Position numbers and translations under genes: made by a program. From Pacificitalea manganoxidans (GTDB taxonomy: Bacteria > Pseudomonadota > Alphaproteobacteria > Rhodobacterales > Rhodobacteraceae): DNA of 64,000 bases. Shown piece after piece: positions 26,313 through 35,732 of the stretch. Position 1 is the stretch's first letter. Each line of letters begins with the position of its first letter. The notes under the pieces were generated by a model. The model did not search any database, was not told where the DNA came from, and saw nothing but the letters and a program-made list of their open reading frames with translations. The stretch is from contig NZ_CP021404.1 in the NCBI RefSeq assembly GCF_002504165.1, positions 806,001 to 870,000 on the forward strand. The letters are read 5' to 3'.

Positions 26313-26425
26313 CGTGCGGATTCCCCCCTAGTTTCCGTAGAGGGTAGCGCCTGCGGGTTGGGGAGGCAAAGCGGCTATTACACCCCCGACCTCATTTCGA
26401 GTGCGGACCCATGAGAGGGAAGCAG

Positions 26426-27757
26426 ATGAAATACATGGCGACCTACGACCTGATGGAAACTGTCAGGGTCACCAATCAATGGCTGGGTGCAAGCGCCAAG
26501 GCCATGTACTCCTACCCCGTGTTCGGCCTGACGGCGAACCCGCTGATTCAGATGACCGCCGCCTGGGGCGAGGTCACGGAACGCAGTTTTGCCCGCATGG
26601 TGGCAAAGCCGGATTGGGATATCGGCTCCGTCGTCTGCGACGATGGCCGCGATCATCTGGTGAAAGTCGTCACCGAGATGGAAAAACCCTTTGGCGACCT
26701 GCTGCGCTTCGAGGTGCATAACCGCGAAGGCAAACGCCGCCGTGTCCTGCTGGTCGCGCCCATGTCGGGCCATTACGCGACGCTGCTGCGGTCGACCGTC
26801 GTGTCGCTGCTGCCCGATTGCGAGGTCTATGTCACCGATTGGCACAACGCCCGCGACATTCCGGTGTCCGAGGGCAAGTTCGATATCGAGGATTACACCC
26901 TCTATCTGACGGATTTCATGCGCCATCTGGGCCCCGATATCCATGTCATCGCGATTTGCCAACCGGCGCCTCTGGCGCTGGCCGCCACCGCCTATCTGGC
27001 GGAAGAAGACCCCAGCGCCCAGCCCGCGACGCTGACGCTGATCGGCGGGCCGATCGATCCCGGCGCGGCCCCGACCGAGGTGACCGATTTCGGCGCCTCC
27101 GTCACGATGGGCCAGCTGGAGCAATATGTGATCCAGCGTGTCGGCTTCAAATATGCGGGGGCGGGGCGGCTGGTCTATCCCGGTCTGCAACAGCTGACCT
27201 CGTTCATCGCGATGAACGCGGAAACCCACGCCAATGCGTTCTTCAATCAGATCATGGCCGTGGCCAAGGGCGAGGCGGGCGACAGCAACCGCCACAACAA
27301 GTTCTACGACGAATATCTGGCCGTGATGGACATGACGGCGGAGTTCTACCTTTCGACCGTCGAACGTGTGTTCAAGAATCGCGAAATCGCGCGCAACGAA
27401 TTCGAGGTTGCGGGCAAGCGGGTCGATATCTCGAAAATCACCGATGTGGCGGTCAAAACGGTCGAAGGCGCAAAGGATGACATTTCCGCCCCCGGCCAAT
27501 GCGTCGCCGCGCTGGACCTGCTGACCGGCCTGCCTGACAGCAAGAAGGCCAACCATCTGGAACCGGATGCGGGGCATTACGGGATTTTCGCGGGGCGCTC
27601 GTGGCGCAACAACATTCGGCCTTTGGTGCTTGAATTCCTCGACGCCAACAGCCGCAATGCAGCGGACGCCACCGGGGTTTCCGACACCCCCGGCACCGCC
27701 GCTTCCACGCCCTCTGGCAGCACCTCTGCCGCTTCTGCGGACCGTAAGTCCGCCTGA
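26426..27757 (+). CDS. phaZ: Intracellular PHA depolymerase
   Basis: The protein has 443 residues. The N-terminal YDLMETVRVTNQWLGASAK and a VLLVAPMSGHYATLLRSTVV segment (oxyanion side) match intracellular PhaZ. The probable nucleophile Cys178 is in ICQPAPLALA, and the late DAGHYGIFAGRSWRNNIRP carries the His. It degrades native granules. ATG 26426 is preferred over ATG 26411 because GAGGGA (26414-26419) is 6 bases before it. It shares a ~110-bp divergent promoter region with phaC, where no clear PhaR site is seen. Confidence 0.93.
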   Translation: MKYMATYDLMETVRVTNQWLGASAKAMYSYPVFGLTANPLIQMTAAWGEVTERSFARMVAKPDWDIGSVVCDDGRDHLVKVVTEMEKPFGDLLRFEVHNREGKRRRVLLVAPMSGHYATLLRSTVVSLLPDCEVYVTDWHNARDIPVSEGKFDIEDYTLYLTDFMRHLGPDIHVIAICQPAPLALAATAYLAEEDPSAQPATLTLIGGPIDPGAAPTEVTDFGASVTMGQLEQYVIQRVGFKYAGAGRLVYPGLQQLTSFIAMNAETHANAFFNQIMAVAKGEAGDSNRHNKFYDEYLAVMDMTAEFYLSTVERVFKNREIARNEFEVAGKRVDISKITDVAVKTVEGAKDDISAPGQCVAALDLLTGLPDSKKANHLEPDAGHYGIFAGRSWRNNIRPLVLEFLDANSRNAADATGVSDTPGTAASTPSGSTSAASADRKSA

Positions 27758-27845
27758 CACCGGAAAGACGCGCCGGGCCGCTCCTGCTGACGCAGCGTTC
27801 TGCTTTGGGCTTTTCCGCCCCGTTCGGATCGGGTAGCCCGGCGCA

Positions 27846-28445
27846 ATGAGATACACCACACCCCTGATCCGGCCGGGCCAGAGTATCGGGCTGCTGGGCG
27901 GATCGTTCGATCCGCCTCATGCCGGGCATGTGCATATCAGTCTCGAAGCGATGAAACGCTTCGGGCTGGATCGGTTGTGGTGGCTGGTCTCCCCCGGCAA
28001 CCCGTTGAAGGTGAACGGCCCCGCCCCGATGGACAAACGGCTGGCGGCCAGCCGCGAGATCATGACCCATCCCCGTGTCGACGTGACCGATATCGAGGCG
28101 CAGATGGGCACGCGCTACACCGCCGAGACGCTGCAAAAACTGCGCGCCCGTTACCCCGCGACCCGGTTCGTCTGGCTGATGGGGGCCGACAACATGGTGC
28201 AATTCCCGAAATGGGAACGCTGGGATTGGATCATGGAAAACGTCCCCGTGGGGGTCATGGCGCGGCCCGGTCAACGGCTGTCGGCCCGCATGTCGAAGGC
28301 CGCCGACCGCTACGGGCGCTGGCGCGTTCCGGCCTATGAAAGCCACAAGCTGCCGCATTGTGCGCCGCCCGCGTGGTGCTTCATCAACATTCCCATGTCC
28401 AACATCTCCTCCACCGCGATCCGGGCCAGCGGCGGCTGGGGCTGA
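27846..28445 (+). CDS. nadD: Nicotinate-nucleotide adenylyltransferase
   Basis: This 199-residue enzyme has the nucleotidylyltransferase signature GLLGGSFDPPHAGHVHIS (residues ~16-33) with both HxGH histidines, the KRLAASREI region, FVWLMGADNMVQFPKWERW (residues ~113-131) and the C-terminal ISSTAIR motif equivalent to the ISSTxIR of NadD. It converts nicotinate mononucleotide to deamido-NAD. The slot downstream of phaZ is not functionally linked. In many relatives rsfS and rlmH follow nadD; here dacB follows. Confidence 0.96.
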   Translation: MRYTTPLIRPGQSIGLLGGSFDPPHAGHVHISLEAMKRFGLDRLWWLVSPGNPLKVNGPAPMDKRLAASREIMTHPRVDVTDIEAQMGTRYTAETLQKLRARYPATRFVWLMGADNMVQFPKWERWDWIMENVPVGVMARPGQRLSARMSKAADRYGRWRVPAYESHKLPHCAPPAWCFINIPMSNISSTAIRASGGWG

Positions 28446-28573
28446 TCCGGCGCGCCTCGGCCCGCAAAGGCCCGCCGTATCGGGTCTTGGCTGGCCCACG
28501 CGTCGGTGACATTCCGGTTATCTGGGCCACAGCGCTCTTGTGAGGGGGCGGGCATTTTGCCAAGTTTCGCGGC

Positions 28574-30094
28574 ATGACCGGACCTAATCGACTCTCGCGC
28601 CGCGCCTTGCTGGGTGGGCTGCTTGCCGGTGCGGCAGCGCCCGCGATGGCCAATGCGCCGCTGACCTCTCTGACCCCGCGCCCGCGTCCCGCGCTCCCGC
28701 CCGAGGAGGCCGCGAAGCCGCCGCCACCCCCGCCGCCGCCGCTGGCCGATGTGATCGCCGCAGCCGGGCTGAGCGGGAAGGTCGCGGTGACCGTGGCAGA
28801 TGCCGAAACGGGGGAGGTGCTGGAGCAGTCCGGCGGGGATATGCCCCTGCCGCCCGCCTCGACCGCCAAGGCGATCACCGCGCTTTATGCGCTCAATCGG
28901 CTGGGGCCGAGCTACATGTTCCGCACCCGCGTTCTGGCGACCGCGCCGGTGGTGGACGGGCGGCTGGACGGCGATCTGATCCTTGCGGGCTCCGGCGATC
29001 CCACGCTTGATACCGACCGTCTGGGTGATCTGGTTCTGGCGCTGAAAGCCAAGGGGCTGGTGGAAATTACGGGCCGTCTGCTGATCTGGGGCGCGGCGCT
29101 GCCGCAGGTGCCCACCATCGATCCCGGCCAGCCCGATCATGTGGGCTACAGCCCCGGGGTGTCCGGGCTGAACCTCAATTTCAACCGGGTGCATTTTGAA
29201 TGGCGCCGGGCGAATGCAGGCTATGAGCTGACGATGGATGCGCGGTCCGGGCGCTATCGCCCCGCTGTCAGCACCTCGCGGATCGAGGCCGTGGACCGCG
29301 CGCTGCCGATCTATACCTATCAGGCGGCCGGAGCCCGCGACGACTGGACCGTGGCGGCGCAGGCGCTTGGCTCCGGGGGCAGCCGGTGGCTACCTGTCCA
29401 TAATCCGCAGGCCTATTGCGCCGATGTGTTCCGGGGGCTCTTGCGCTCCAACGGGATCACCACGCCTGAACCCGTCACGATCGAAAGCCTGCCGCGCGAT
29501 ATGGTGCTGATGGCCGAAAGCCTGAGCCAGCCGCTGCGCGTGATCCTCGAAGATATGTTGCTCTATTCCACCAACATCACCGCCGAGGCCGTGGGCATGG
29601 CCGCGACCGCCGCGCGCGGGGAGCGGCCCAGCGATCTGCCCGACAGCGCCGGACGCATGACCGAATGGCTACAGGCGATGGCCGAGACGGGTGATGCACG
29701 GTTCGTCGATCACTCCGGCTTGGGCGAGCAAAGCGGCATAAGCCCCAACGACATGGTGCGGGCGCTGACCCGTCTGGGGCCGGTGGCGGAAATCCGGGGC
29801 ATTCTGAAATCCGTGCCCATGCGGGACGCCAATTACACCATCGTCAAAAATCATCCCGCGCAGGTCCGCGCCAAGACCGGCACGCTGAATTTCGTCTCCG
29901 CGCTCTGCGGGTTTCAGACGATGGCCGACGGGCGGGAACTGGCCTTTGCGATGGTGATGGCGGATCAGGATCTGCGCGCGCAGCTTAGCCGCGAGGACCG
30001 CGAGCGCCCCGATGGCGGCGCGGCGTGGAACGGGCGGGCCAAGCGGCTGCAAATGACGCTGCTGCGCCGCTGGTCGGAAACCGGGGTGATCTGA
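28574..30094 (+). CDS. dacB: D-alanyl-D-alanine carboxypeptidase/endopeptidase (PBP4, DacB type)
   Basis: The protein has 506 residues. A twin-arginine-like or Sec signal (SRRALLGGLLAGAAAPAMA) is followed by a Pro-rich linker. The serine-hydrolase motifs are SxxK (STAK, Ser96), SxN (YSTN, near residue 335) and KTG (AKTGTLNF, near residue 435). The large insert between SxxK and SxN is typical of the C-type PBP4 fold. It trims or cleaves peptidoglycan cross-links in the periplasm. Confidence 0.94.
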   Translation: MTGPNRLSRRALLGGLLAGAAAPAMANAPLTSLTPRPRPALPPEEAAKPPPPPPPPLADVIAAAGLSGKVAVTVADAETGEVLEQSGGDMPLPPASTAKAITALYALNRLGPSYMFRTRVLATAPVVDGRLDGDLILAGSGDPTLDTDRLGDLVLALKAKGLVEITGRLLIWGAALPQVPTIDPGQPDHVGYSPGVSGLNLNFNRVHFEWRRANAGYELTMDARSGRYRPAVSTSRIEAVDRALPIYTYQAAGARDDWTVAAQALGSGGSRWLPVHNPQAYCADVFRGLLRSNGITTPEPVTIESLPRDMVLMAESLSQPLRVILEDMLLYSTNITAEAVGMAATAARGERPSDLPDSAGRMTEWLQAMAETGDARFVDHSGLGEQSGISPNDMVRALTRLGPVAEIRGILKSVPMRDANYTIVKNHPAQVRAKTGTLNFVSALCGFQTMADGRELAFAMVMADQDLRAQLSREDRERPDGGAAWNGRAKRLQMTLLRRWSETGVI

Positions 30095-30113
30095 TCCCCA
30101 AGGTTTGCGCATG

Positions 30114-30142
30114 AAAAAGGCCCGCCGGGCAAGGGCGGGCCT
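30114..30142 (-). terminator. Intrinsic terminator of the PLDc_N gene
   Basis: AGGCCCGCC (30118-30126) pairs with GGCGGGCCT (30134-30142). On the minus strand the stem leads into five T residues (30118-30114). Seen from dacB there is no T-tract, so it mainly serves the leftward gene. Confidence 0.75.
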
Positions 30143-30204
30143 GATACTCGTCTCCACACCATAGGCGTGGATACCTTGGAGGTCGTGAGGTCGGTCGCTT
30201 CGGA

Positions 30205-30393
30205 TTAGATCCGAGCGCCGGAACGGCTGCGCGGCCCGAAGATGAGCCAAGCGACAAAGCCCAGCACCGGCAGCGCCAGAATGACGATCGTCCAGACGAT
30301 CTTCGACAGGGTCGAGGCGCTGGAGGACAGCACGTTATAAATGGCAAAGATATCTGCCACGAGGACCAGAAGGCCGAAAAAACCATATTCCAT
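30205..30393 (-). CDS. Small PLDc_N-domain membrane protein
   Basis: The protein has 62 residues and two hydrophobic spans (residues ~4-22 and ~32-52). The DIFAIYNVLSSSAS turn and the WTIVILALPVLGFVAWLIFG segment match the cardiolipin-synthase N-terminal (PLDNc) domain, found alone in many small membrane proteins of unknown role. It ends in a basic RSRSGARI tail. It is a single-gene unit with its own terminator. Confidence 0.85.
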   Translation of the reverse strand: MEYGFFGLLVLVADIFAIYNVLSSSASTLSKIVWTIVILALPVLGFVAWLIFGPRSRSGARI

Positions 30394-30479
30394 GTGATAA
30401 ACTCCTAATCGCGGCTTCGGAAATCAAACGCCGCATGGGACGCTGTGGTTCCCCTGCCGGTGGAAAATGGCAGACGGTA

Positions 30480-30514
30480 AAGCAAAAGCGCCAGCCTGTG
30501 GGACAGGCTGGCGC
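30480..30514 (-). terminator. Intrinsic terminator of lysK
   Basis: A perfect 12-bp stem, GCGCCAGCCTGT (30488-30499) with ACAGGCTGGCGC (30503-30514) and a 3-base loop. On the minus strand it is followed by TTTTGCTTT (30487-30479). It lies ~55 bases past the lysK stop. Its stem resembles hairpin 1 of the dispersed structured repeat. Confidence 0.85.
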
Positions 30515-30568
30515 GTAGCGGTGCGGGATGGCGCGGGCGCCGTCGGTGGCCGCTCAGGGCCGGTTGGG

Positions 30569-32146
30569 TCAGGCCAAGTCGCCGGCCAAGGCGCGGTCAA
30601 TGAGCGCCACGGTTTCATCCACGCCGTAAAGCGCGATGAAGCCGCCGAAACGGGGGCCTTGGCTTGCGCCCAGAAGCACCTCGTAAAGCGCGGTGAACCA
30701 AGCGCGAAGCGGCTCGAATTCGTGGTCCTTGCCGACGGCGAACACCATGCTTTGCAGGTCTTCGGCGTCCAGCCCGCCATCCCATACGGCCAGCCGGTCG
30801 CGCAGGTCGGTGAGCGCGGCGCGCTCCTGTTCGGTGGGCGCGCGGTAGGTCTTTTCGGGGCGCACGAAGTCTTCGTAATAGCGCACCGCAAAGCCTGCCG
30901 CCGCATCCAGATCGGAATGGGTTTCTGGGCTGGCGTCGGGGGCGTAGCGGCGGATGAAGCCCCAAAGCGTGTCTTTATCCTCGGCCCCGGAGACGGAGGC
31001 GAGGTTCAGCAGCATCGCGAACGGCACGACCATGTTCGAGTCCGGCACGTCATGGCCGTGGATGTGAAACACCGGGTTCGCCAACTGGGCTTTCTGGTCC
31101 TGATCGGGGAAGGCGCGCAGCTGCTGGTGGTATTCGTCCACGGCCTTCGGGATCACGTCGAAATAGAGCCGCTTCGCAGTTTTGGGCTTTTGATACATGA
31201 AGTATTGCAGGCTTTCGGGCGCGGCATAGGTCAGCCATTCTTCCATCGACAGGCCGTTGCCCTTCGATTTGGAGATCTTCTGGCCGGTCTCATCGTTGAA
31301 CAACTCGTAAGACAGGCTTTCCGGCGGGGTCTGGCCCAGCGCGCGGCAGATCTTGGCGGATTGGGTGACGCTGTCGATCAGATCCTTGCCGGACATCTCG
31401 TAATCGACGCCAAGCGCGGCCCAGCGCAGGGCCCAGTCCGGCTTCCACTGCATTTTGACGTTGCCGCCGGTGACGGGGATTTCCACGCGCTCGCCATCGG
31501 GTTCTTCGTAGACGATCGTGCCGGCAGCGACATTGCGTTCCAGCGTCGGCACTTGCAGCACCTTGCCGGTTTTGGGGCTGACCGGCAGGAACGGCGAATA
31601 GGTCGCCTGACGCTCCGCCCCCAGTGTCGGCAGCATGATCGCCATGATCTTGTCGAACCGCTCCAGCGCCGTCAGCAGCATCTCATCGAACCGGCCCGAG
31701 GTGTAGTAATCGGTGGCGGAGGCGAATTCGTATTCGAAGCCATAGCTGTCGAGGAACGCGCAGAGCCGGGCGTTGTTATGCTGCGCGAAGCCCTCATGGG
31801 TGCCGAACGGATCGCGGACGCGGGTCAGAGGCAGGTGCAGATCCTCGGCCAACATATCCTGATTGGGCAGGTTGGTCGGCACCTTGCGGAAGCCGTCCAT
31901 GTCATCGGAAAAGCAGATCAGCTTGGTCGGGATGTCGGAGATCATCTCGAACGCGCGGCGCACCATCGTGGTGCGGGCGACCTCTCCGAAGGTGCCGATA
32001 TGCGGCAGCCCCGACGGGCCGTAGCCGGTCTGAAACAGCACGAACCCCTTTTCAGGCGGCGTCTTTTCAACCCGTTTGAGCACGCGGCGCGCCTCTTCGA
32101 AGGGCCAGGCCTTGGAGGACATCGCGGCATCGCGCAACTCAGTCAT
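30569..32146 (-). CDS. lysK: Class I lysyl-tRNA synthetase
   Basis: The protein has 525 residues. The class I signatures are PHIG (HIGH-type, in [14 protein letters not shown], residues ~44-57) and KISKS (KMSKS-type, in [19 protein letters not shown], near residue 292). A C-terminal alpha-helical anticodon-binding domain follows. Class I LysRS replaces the class II enzyme in most alphaproteobacteria and many archaea. It charges tRNA-Lys. It is divergent from the TerB-like gene. Confidence 0.96.
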   Translation of the reverse strand: MTELRDAAMSSKAWPFEEARRVLKRVEKTPPEKGFVLFQTGYGPSGLPHIGTFGEVARTTMVRRAFEMISDIPTKLICFSDDMDGFRKVPTNLPNQDMLAEDLHLPLTRVRDPFGTHEGFAQHNNARLCAFLDSYGFEYEFASATDYYTSGRFDEMLLTALERFDKIMAIMLPTLGAERQATYSPFLPVSPKTGKVLQVPTLERNVAAGTIVYEEPDGERVEIPVTGGNVKMQWKPDWALRWAALGVDYEMSGKDLIDSVTQSAKICRALGQTPPESLSYELFNDETGQKISKSKGNGLSMEEWLTYAAPESLQYFMYQKPKTAKRLYFDVIPKAVDEYHQQLRAFPDQDQKAQLANPVFHIHGHDVPDSNMVVPFAMLLNLASVSGAEDKDTLWGFIRRYAPDASPETHSDLDAAAGFAVRYYEDFVRPEKTYRAPTEQERAALTDLRDRLAVWDGGLDAEDLQSMVFAVGKDHEFEPLRAWFTALYEVLLGASQGPRFGGFIALYGVDETVALIDRALAGDLA

Positions 32147-32288
32147 GGGTTTTCTCGCATCTTGGGACAGGACATCGGGCCTGCGCGTCTGGTCGCGCCG
32201 GGCCGGTTCGCTACCTATTGCGGCACCGTTGCCGCGTCAATAAACATGGTTCCAACCGCGATCCCCCAGCCCCGAAGGACTGCCTCCC

Positions 32289-32711
32289 GTGATCACCGAC
32301 ACCGCCGAGCTTACCCCGCAGCAATGCCTTGTCGCGCTGATGATCGCGGTCTCGGCCTCTGACGAGAATATGCGCACCTCCGAGTTGGTGACCATCCAGC
32401 GCATCGTCAATCACCTGCCGGTGTTCCGGGATTTCGATCAGGAAAGCATCGGGGAGATTTCGCATCTGGTGTTCACCCTGTTCGAGGCCGAAGACGGGCT
32501 GGACCAGTTGTTTGCGCTGATGCGGGACCGTTTGCCGGAGAAGTTGAACGAAACGGCATACGCGCTGGCCTGCGATGTCGCCGCCGCCGATGGCGCGATC
32601 GAGGGGCCGGAGGCGCGGATTCTCGAAGAAATCCGCTATGAGTTAGATATCGGGCGTCTGCACGCCGCCGCGATCGAGCGGGGCACGCGCGCGCGGCATA
32701 TGACGGTTTAA
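32289..32711 (+). CDS. TerB-like (tellurite-resistance family) protein
   Basis: This 140-residue all-helical protein has two repeated motifs typical of TerB: ALMIAVSASDENMRTSELVT (residues ~16-35) and ALACDVAAADGAIEGPEARI (residues ~93-112). Each places acidic residues in an A(S/D)G/N turn that can bind metal. Single TerB genes of this type are common and are not linked to tellurite resistance. The function is unknown. Confidence 0.85.
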   Translation: MITDTAELTPQQCLVALMIAVSASDENMRTSELVTIQRIVNHLPVFRDFDQESIGEISHLVFTLFEAEDGLDQLFALMRDRLPEKLNETAYALACDVAAADGAIEGPEARILEEIRYELDIGRLHAAAIERGTRARHMTV

Positions 32712-32811
32712 GCGGCCATCCCGGCGCCCGTCCCGGCGGTGGCTGTGATCTAAAATGAAACCATCTGCGCGGTGGACCCGTATCTTAGGCAAGACCTGAG
32801 GAGGACCCCGC

Positions 32812-33222
32812 ATGGATCGCCGCTTTTACCCGTTTGGTTTGGCCGCTGTGGCCGTTGTCATCGCCGCGCCTGTCGCCGCGCAGGACGCCGCGTTGCAGGG
32901 GGTGATCGCGGATCAGTTGCAGGCGTTCGTGGCGCGGGATGCGACGCGGGCCTTCGATCATGCCTCCCCGATGATCCAAGGCATGTTTGCCACGCCGGAG
33001 ATGTTCGCGGGCATGGTCGCCGAAGGCTACCCGATGGTCTGGGACAATGCGCAGGTGCGATTCGGCGGGGTCGAGCCACGGGGCGCGACGAAAGTGCAGA
33101 CGGTCTACATCACCGATGCCGCAGGCCGGTTTCACGCGCTGCAATATGAGATGATCCAAATCGAAGGTGACTGGAAAATCAACGGGGTGGAGCTGCTCGA
33201 AGCGCCGACGCCTTCGGTCTGA
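32812..33222 (+). CDS. DUF4864 secreted protein
   Basis: The protein has 136 residues with a signal peptide (1-~24, ending APVAA). The mature domain (VIADQLQAFVARDATRAFDHA, FATPEMFAGMVAEGYPMV, YEMIQIEGDWKINGVEL) matches DUF4864, a small NTF2-like fold found in alphaproteobacteria. The role is unknown. GAGGA sits 7 bases before the ATG. It is a single gene between the TerB-like and beta-helix genes. Confidence 0.87.
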   Translation: MDRRFYPFGLAAVAVVIAAPVAAQDAALQGVIADQLQAFVARDATRAFDHASPMIQGMFATPEMFAGMVAEGYPMVWDNAQVRFGGVEPRGATKVQTVYITDAAGRFHALQYEMIQIEGDWKINGVELLEAPTPSV

Positions 33223-33400
33223 TTCCCGCCCGCAGCGCCCGGCAGGCGGGCCCTGCAACACCCCACCGCACGGTGCCCTAAACTTATCTCCATGATCCCT
33301 GTGCAGTCTGCTGCGCATTCCCCGATGGTGCGAGACCTCGGGGCCCAGATGGTTTGCAGGTCGCCCGGCGCGGGGCCTGCCGGGGGAAGGGGATCCTGCG

Positions 33401-35698
33401 ATGAACATGGCGATTACCGATGGTCTGACACTGATGCCGCCTGTCTTTGCCAACGGGCTGGAGGTGTGGGCCAATGGCGATGGCACACCCGGATCGACGA
33501 CGTTGGACGGGGTGCCAACGGCGGCCTTCGTTCCGGCGGATGCGGATTTTGCAGGCTGTCTGGAGATCGTGAAGCTCAACGCGACCGAGCAGATCCGCTA
33601 TATGGGCGAGACACCCTACAGGCCCGGCATGTATCTGCGCGTCACCGCGCGGGTGAAGGCGATGTCGGGCAACCTGCCGAATGTGCGGATCGCGGCATGG
33701 GCGGGGGATGCGAGCCTGACCCATGTGGCAGGGCTGGTCGAGACGGGGCCGAGCGTGGCGCTGGCGCAATATGGCGAGGTGGTCGAGGTCACCGCGATCA
33801 TCGGCTCCGGGCAGCGCGGCGGGGTGGATATGGTCTGGGGCACCGCGCCTGCCTATGCCCATGTCGGGCTGGACCTGACTGGGCCGGATGGCGGGGTGGT
33901 GCGGATCGACGACCTGCGGGTCGAGGACGTGACGGTGGCGTATCTGGCGCAAATGCTGGGCGCGGTCGATGTGCGCGATTACGGCGCGGTGGGCGACGGG
34001 GTTGCGGATGACAGCGCGGCCTTTGCGGCGGCGGATGCGGCGGCGCAGGCGCAGGGAGGGGAGGTTCTGATCTCGGCCGGGCGCTACCGGCTGGAAAGCA
34101 ACGTGAGCCTTGCCAGCCCCGCCCGGTTTGTCGGCACGGTCGAGATGCCCGCATCGGCGCGGCTGACCCTGACACGCAATTTCAACCTGCCCGCCTATGC
34201 CGATGCGTTTGGCGATGAGACCGAAGGGTTCCGCCGCGCGTTGCAGGCGCTGTTCAATTTCGCCGATCACGACGCGCTGGACATGGGCGGGCGCAATGTG
34301 GACCTGACCGCCCCGATCGACGTGCATGCAGTGGTCGGCACCCGCGACAGTTCCGCCATCCGGCGGGTGATCCGCAATGGCAGCTTCTACCTGCGGGACA
34401 GCGCCGAATGGGCCGATACGGTAGTGACCTCGCAGGCGAGCTATTCGGCGTCCGACCCGAAGCGGCTGAGCAATGTGGCCGATATCGCCAATGTGCCGGT
34501 CGGCGCGCTGGTCACCGGCGCGGGCGTGGGGCGGGAGGTCTATGTCACCTCCAAGAATGTGGGCGCCGCGACGCTGGAGCTGTCGGCGGAGCTGCATGAC
34601 GCGGTGGGCACGCAGAACTACACCTTCCGCCGGTTCAAATATGCGCTCGATTTTTCGGGGTTTTCCGATGTGAGCCGCGTGGTGCTGGCGGATCTGGAAT
34701 TTCAGTGCAACAGCCTTGGCTCTGCCGTGATGCTGCCGCCTGCGGGGTTGATCTTCCATGTGCGGGACTGCTTTTTCAGCAATATGAAGGACCGGGGCAT
34801 CACCTCCACCGGGCGGGGCTGTCAGGGGATGTTGGTGGATCGCTGTCAGTTCCTGAGCCGCGAGCAGCAACTGCCGGTCAGCGCGCGCGAAACCATCGCG
34901 ATCAACGTCAATGCCAACGACACCAAGATCCGCGACAATCGCGCCGTGCGGTTCCGGCATTTCGTGGTCTCCGGCGGGGCGGGGCATATCTATGCGGGCA
35001 ACCATTGGTTTCAGGACGATCACGAGCCCGATGGCATCCGCACCGCCGGGCTGGTGCTGACCAACACCAACGTCAAGATGCTGATAAACGGCAACTATAT
35101 CGACAATTCGTTCATCGAATGGACCAACGAGCATGACGCCGCGCCGGAGCATTCCAACGAATACAGTTTCGGCGGGCTGACGATCGTCGGGAATATCTTT
35201 ACCGCGATCGACGTGGCGCCGTGGTTTTCGTGGCTGGTGGTGAAGCCCTATGGCGCGGGGCATTACATCCACGGGCTGAACGTCACTGGCAACACGTTCA
35301 AGTCGCTGAACGGATCGATCAACCGCGTGGAGAAGGTCGATGACACGCTGGCCGCGCTGGATATGGGCCGCTGCCGCAACCTGCGGTTCGAGGGCAACCT
35401 GTTCACCGCCATCGATCAGGTGACGGTCAATCCCGTGACGGTGCAGATGGATCAGGCCACGGATGCCAAGACATGGGTGGTGGCGTTCGACGGCTACCTG
35501 CCGTTCGACGGGCGCGCGCGCAATGTCGAGAATATCGTGATGGAGGGCGAGATCCGCAATGCGGCGGGCGACGGGGTCTATGCCTATCCGTTCGTGCGGG
35601 TCGAGCGGGGCACCGATGGCGACGCGGTGGAGGTCGTCTGGCCGGAGCCGGTGCATGGCCGGGTGCATATCACCGGGCGGGTGGACGCGCCAAACTAG
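33401..35698 (+). CDS. Pectate-lyase-3 / GH28-related right-handed beta-helix protein
   Basis: The protein has 765 residues. Residues ~1-185 form an N-terminal beta domain. At residues ~187-235 is the Pectate_lyase_3 signature (VDVRDYGAVGDGVADDSAAF, then a GGEVLISAGRYRL strand). The remainder reads as successive beta-helix coils (NTFKSLNGSIN, GNLFTAIDQ and similar). No signal peptide is visible, which also fits phage-tailspike-like or surface proteins. The substrate cannot be inferred, and no polysaccharide or phage genes are next to it. Confidence 0.8.
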   Translation: MNMAITDGLTLMPPVFANGLEVWANGDGTPGSTTLDGVPTAAFVPADADFAGCLEIVKLNATEQIRYMGETPYRPGMYLRVTARVKAMSGNLPNVRIAAWAGDASLTHVAGLVETGPSVALAQYGEVVEVTAIIGSGQRGGVDMVWGTAPAYAHVGLDLTGPDGGVVRIDDLRVEDVTVAYLAQMLGAVDVRDYGAVGDGVADDSAAFAAADAAAQAQGGEVLISAGRYRLESNVSLASPARFVGTVEMPASARLTLTRNFNLPAYADAFGDETEGFRRALQALFNFADHDALDMGGRNVDLTAPIDVHAVVGTRDSSAIRRVIRNGSFYLRDSAEWADTVVTSQASYSASDPKRLSNVADIANVPVGALVTGAGVGREVYVTSKNVGAATLELSAELHDAVGTQNYTFRRFKYALDFSGFSDVSRVVLADLEFQCNSLGSAVMLPPAGLIFHVRDCFFSNMKDRGITSTGRGCQGMLVDRCQFLSREQQLPVSARETIAINVNANDTKIRDNRAVRFRHFVVSGGAGHIYAGNHWFQDDHEPDGIRTAGLVLTNTNVKMLINGNYIDNSFIEWTNEHDAAPEHSNEYSFGGLTIVGNIFTAIDVAPWFSWLVVKPYGAGHYIHGLNVTGNTFKSLNGSINRVEKVDDTLAALDMGRCRNLRFEGNLFTAIDQVTVNPVTVQMDQATDAKTWVVAFDGYLPFDGRARNVENIVMEGEIRNAAGDGVYAYPFVRVERGTDGDAVEVVWPEPVHGRVHITGRVDAPN

Positions 35699-35732
35699 GC
35701 CGGTGGGGGCGCTGGGTAGGGGGCGGGGCCTG

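Noticed and set aside
32289-32711. Tellurite-resistance determinant
   Set aside because: Only a lone TerB-like domain is present; no terC, terD or terZ genes are nearby.
33284-35668. Long minus-strand frame opposite the beta-helix gene
   Set aside because: It is His/Arg/Pro-rich without motifs and fully antisense to a gene with clear domain signatures.
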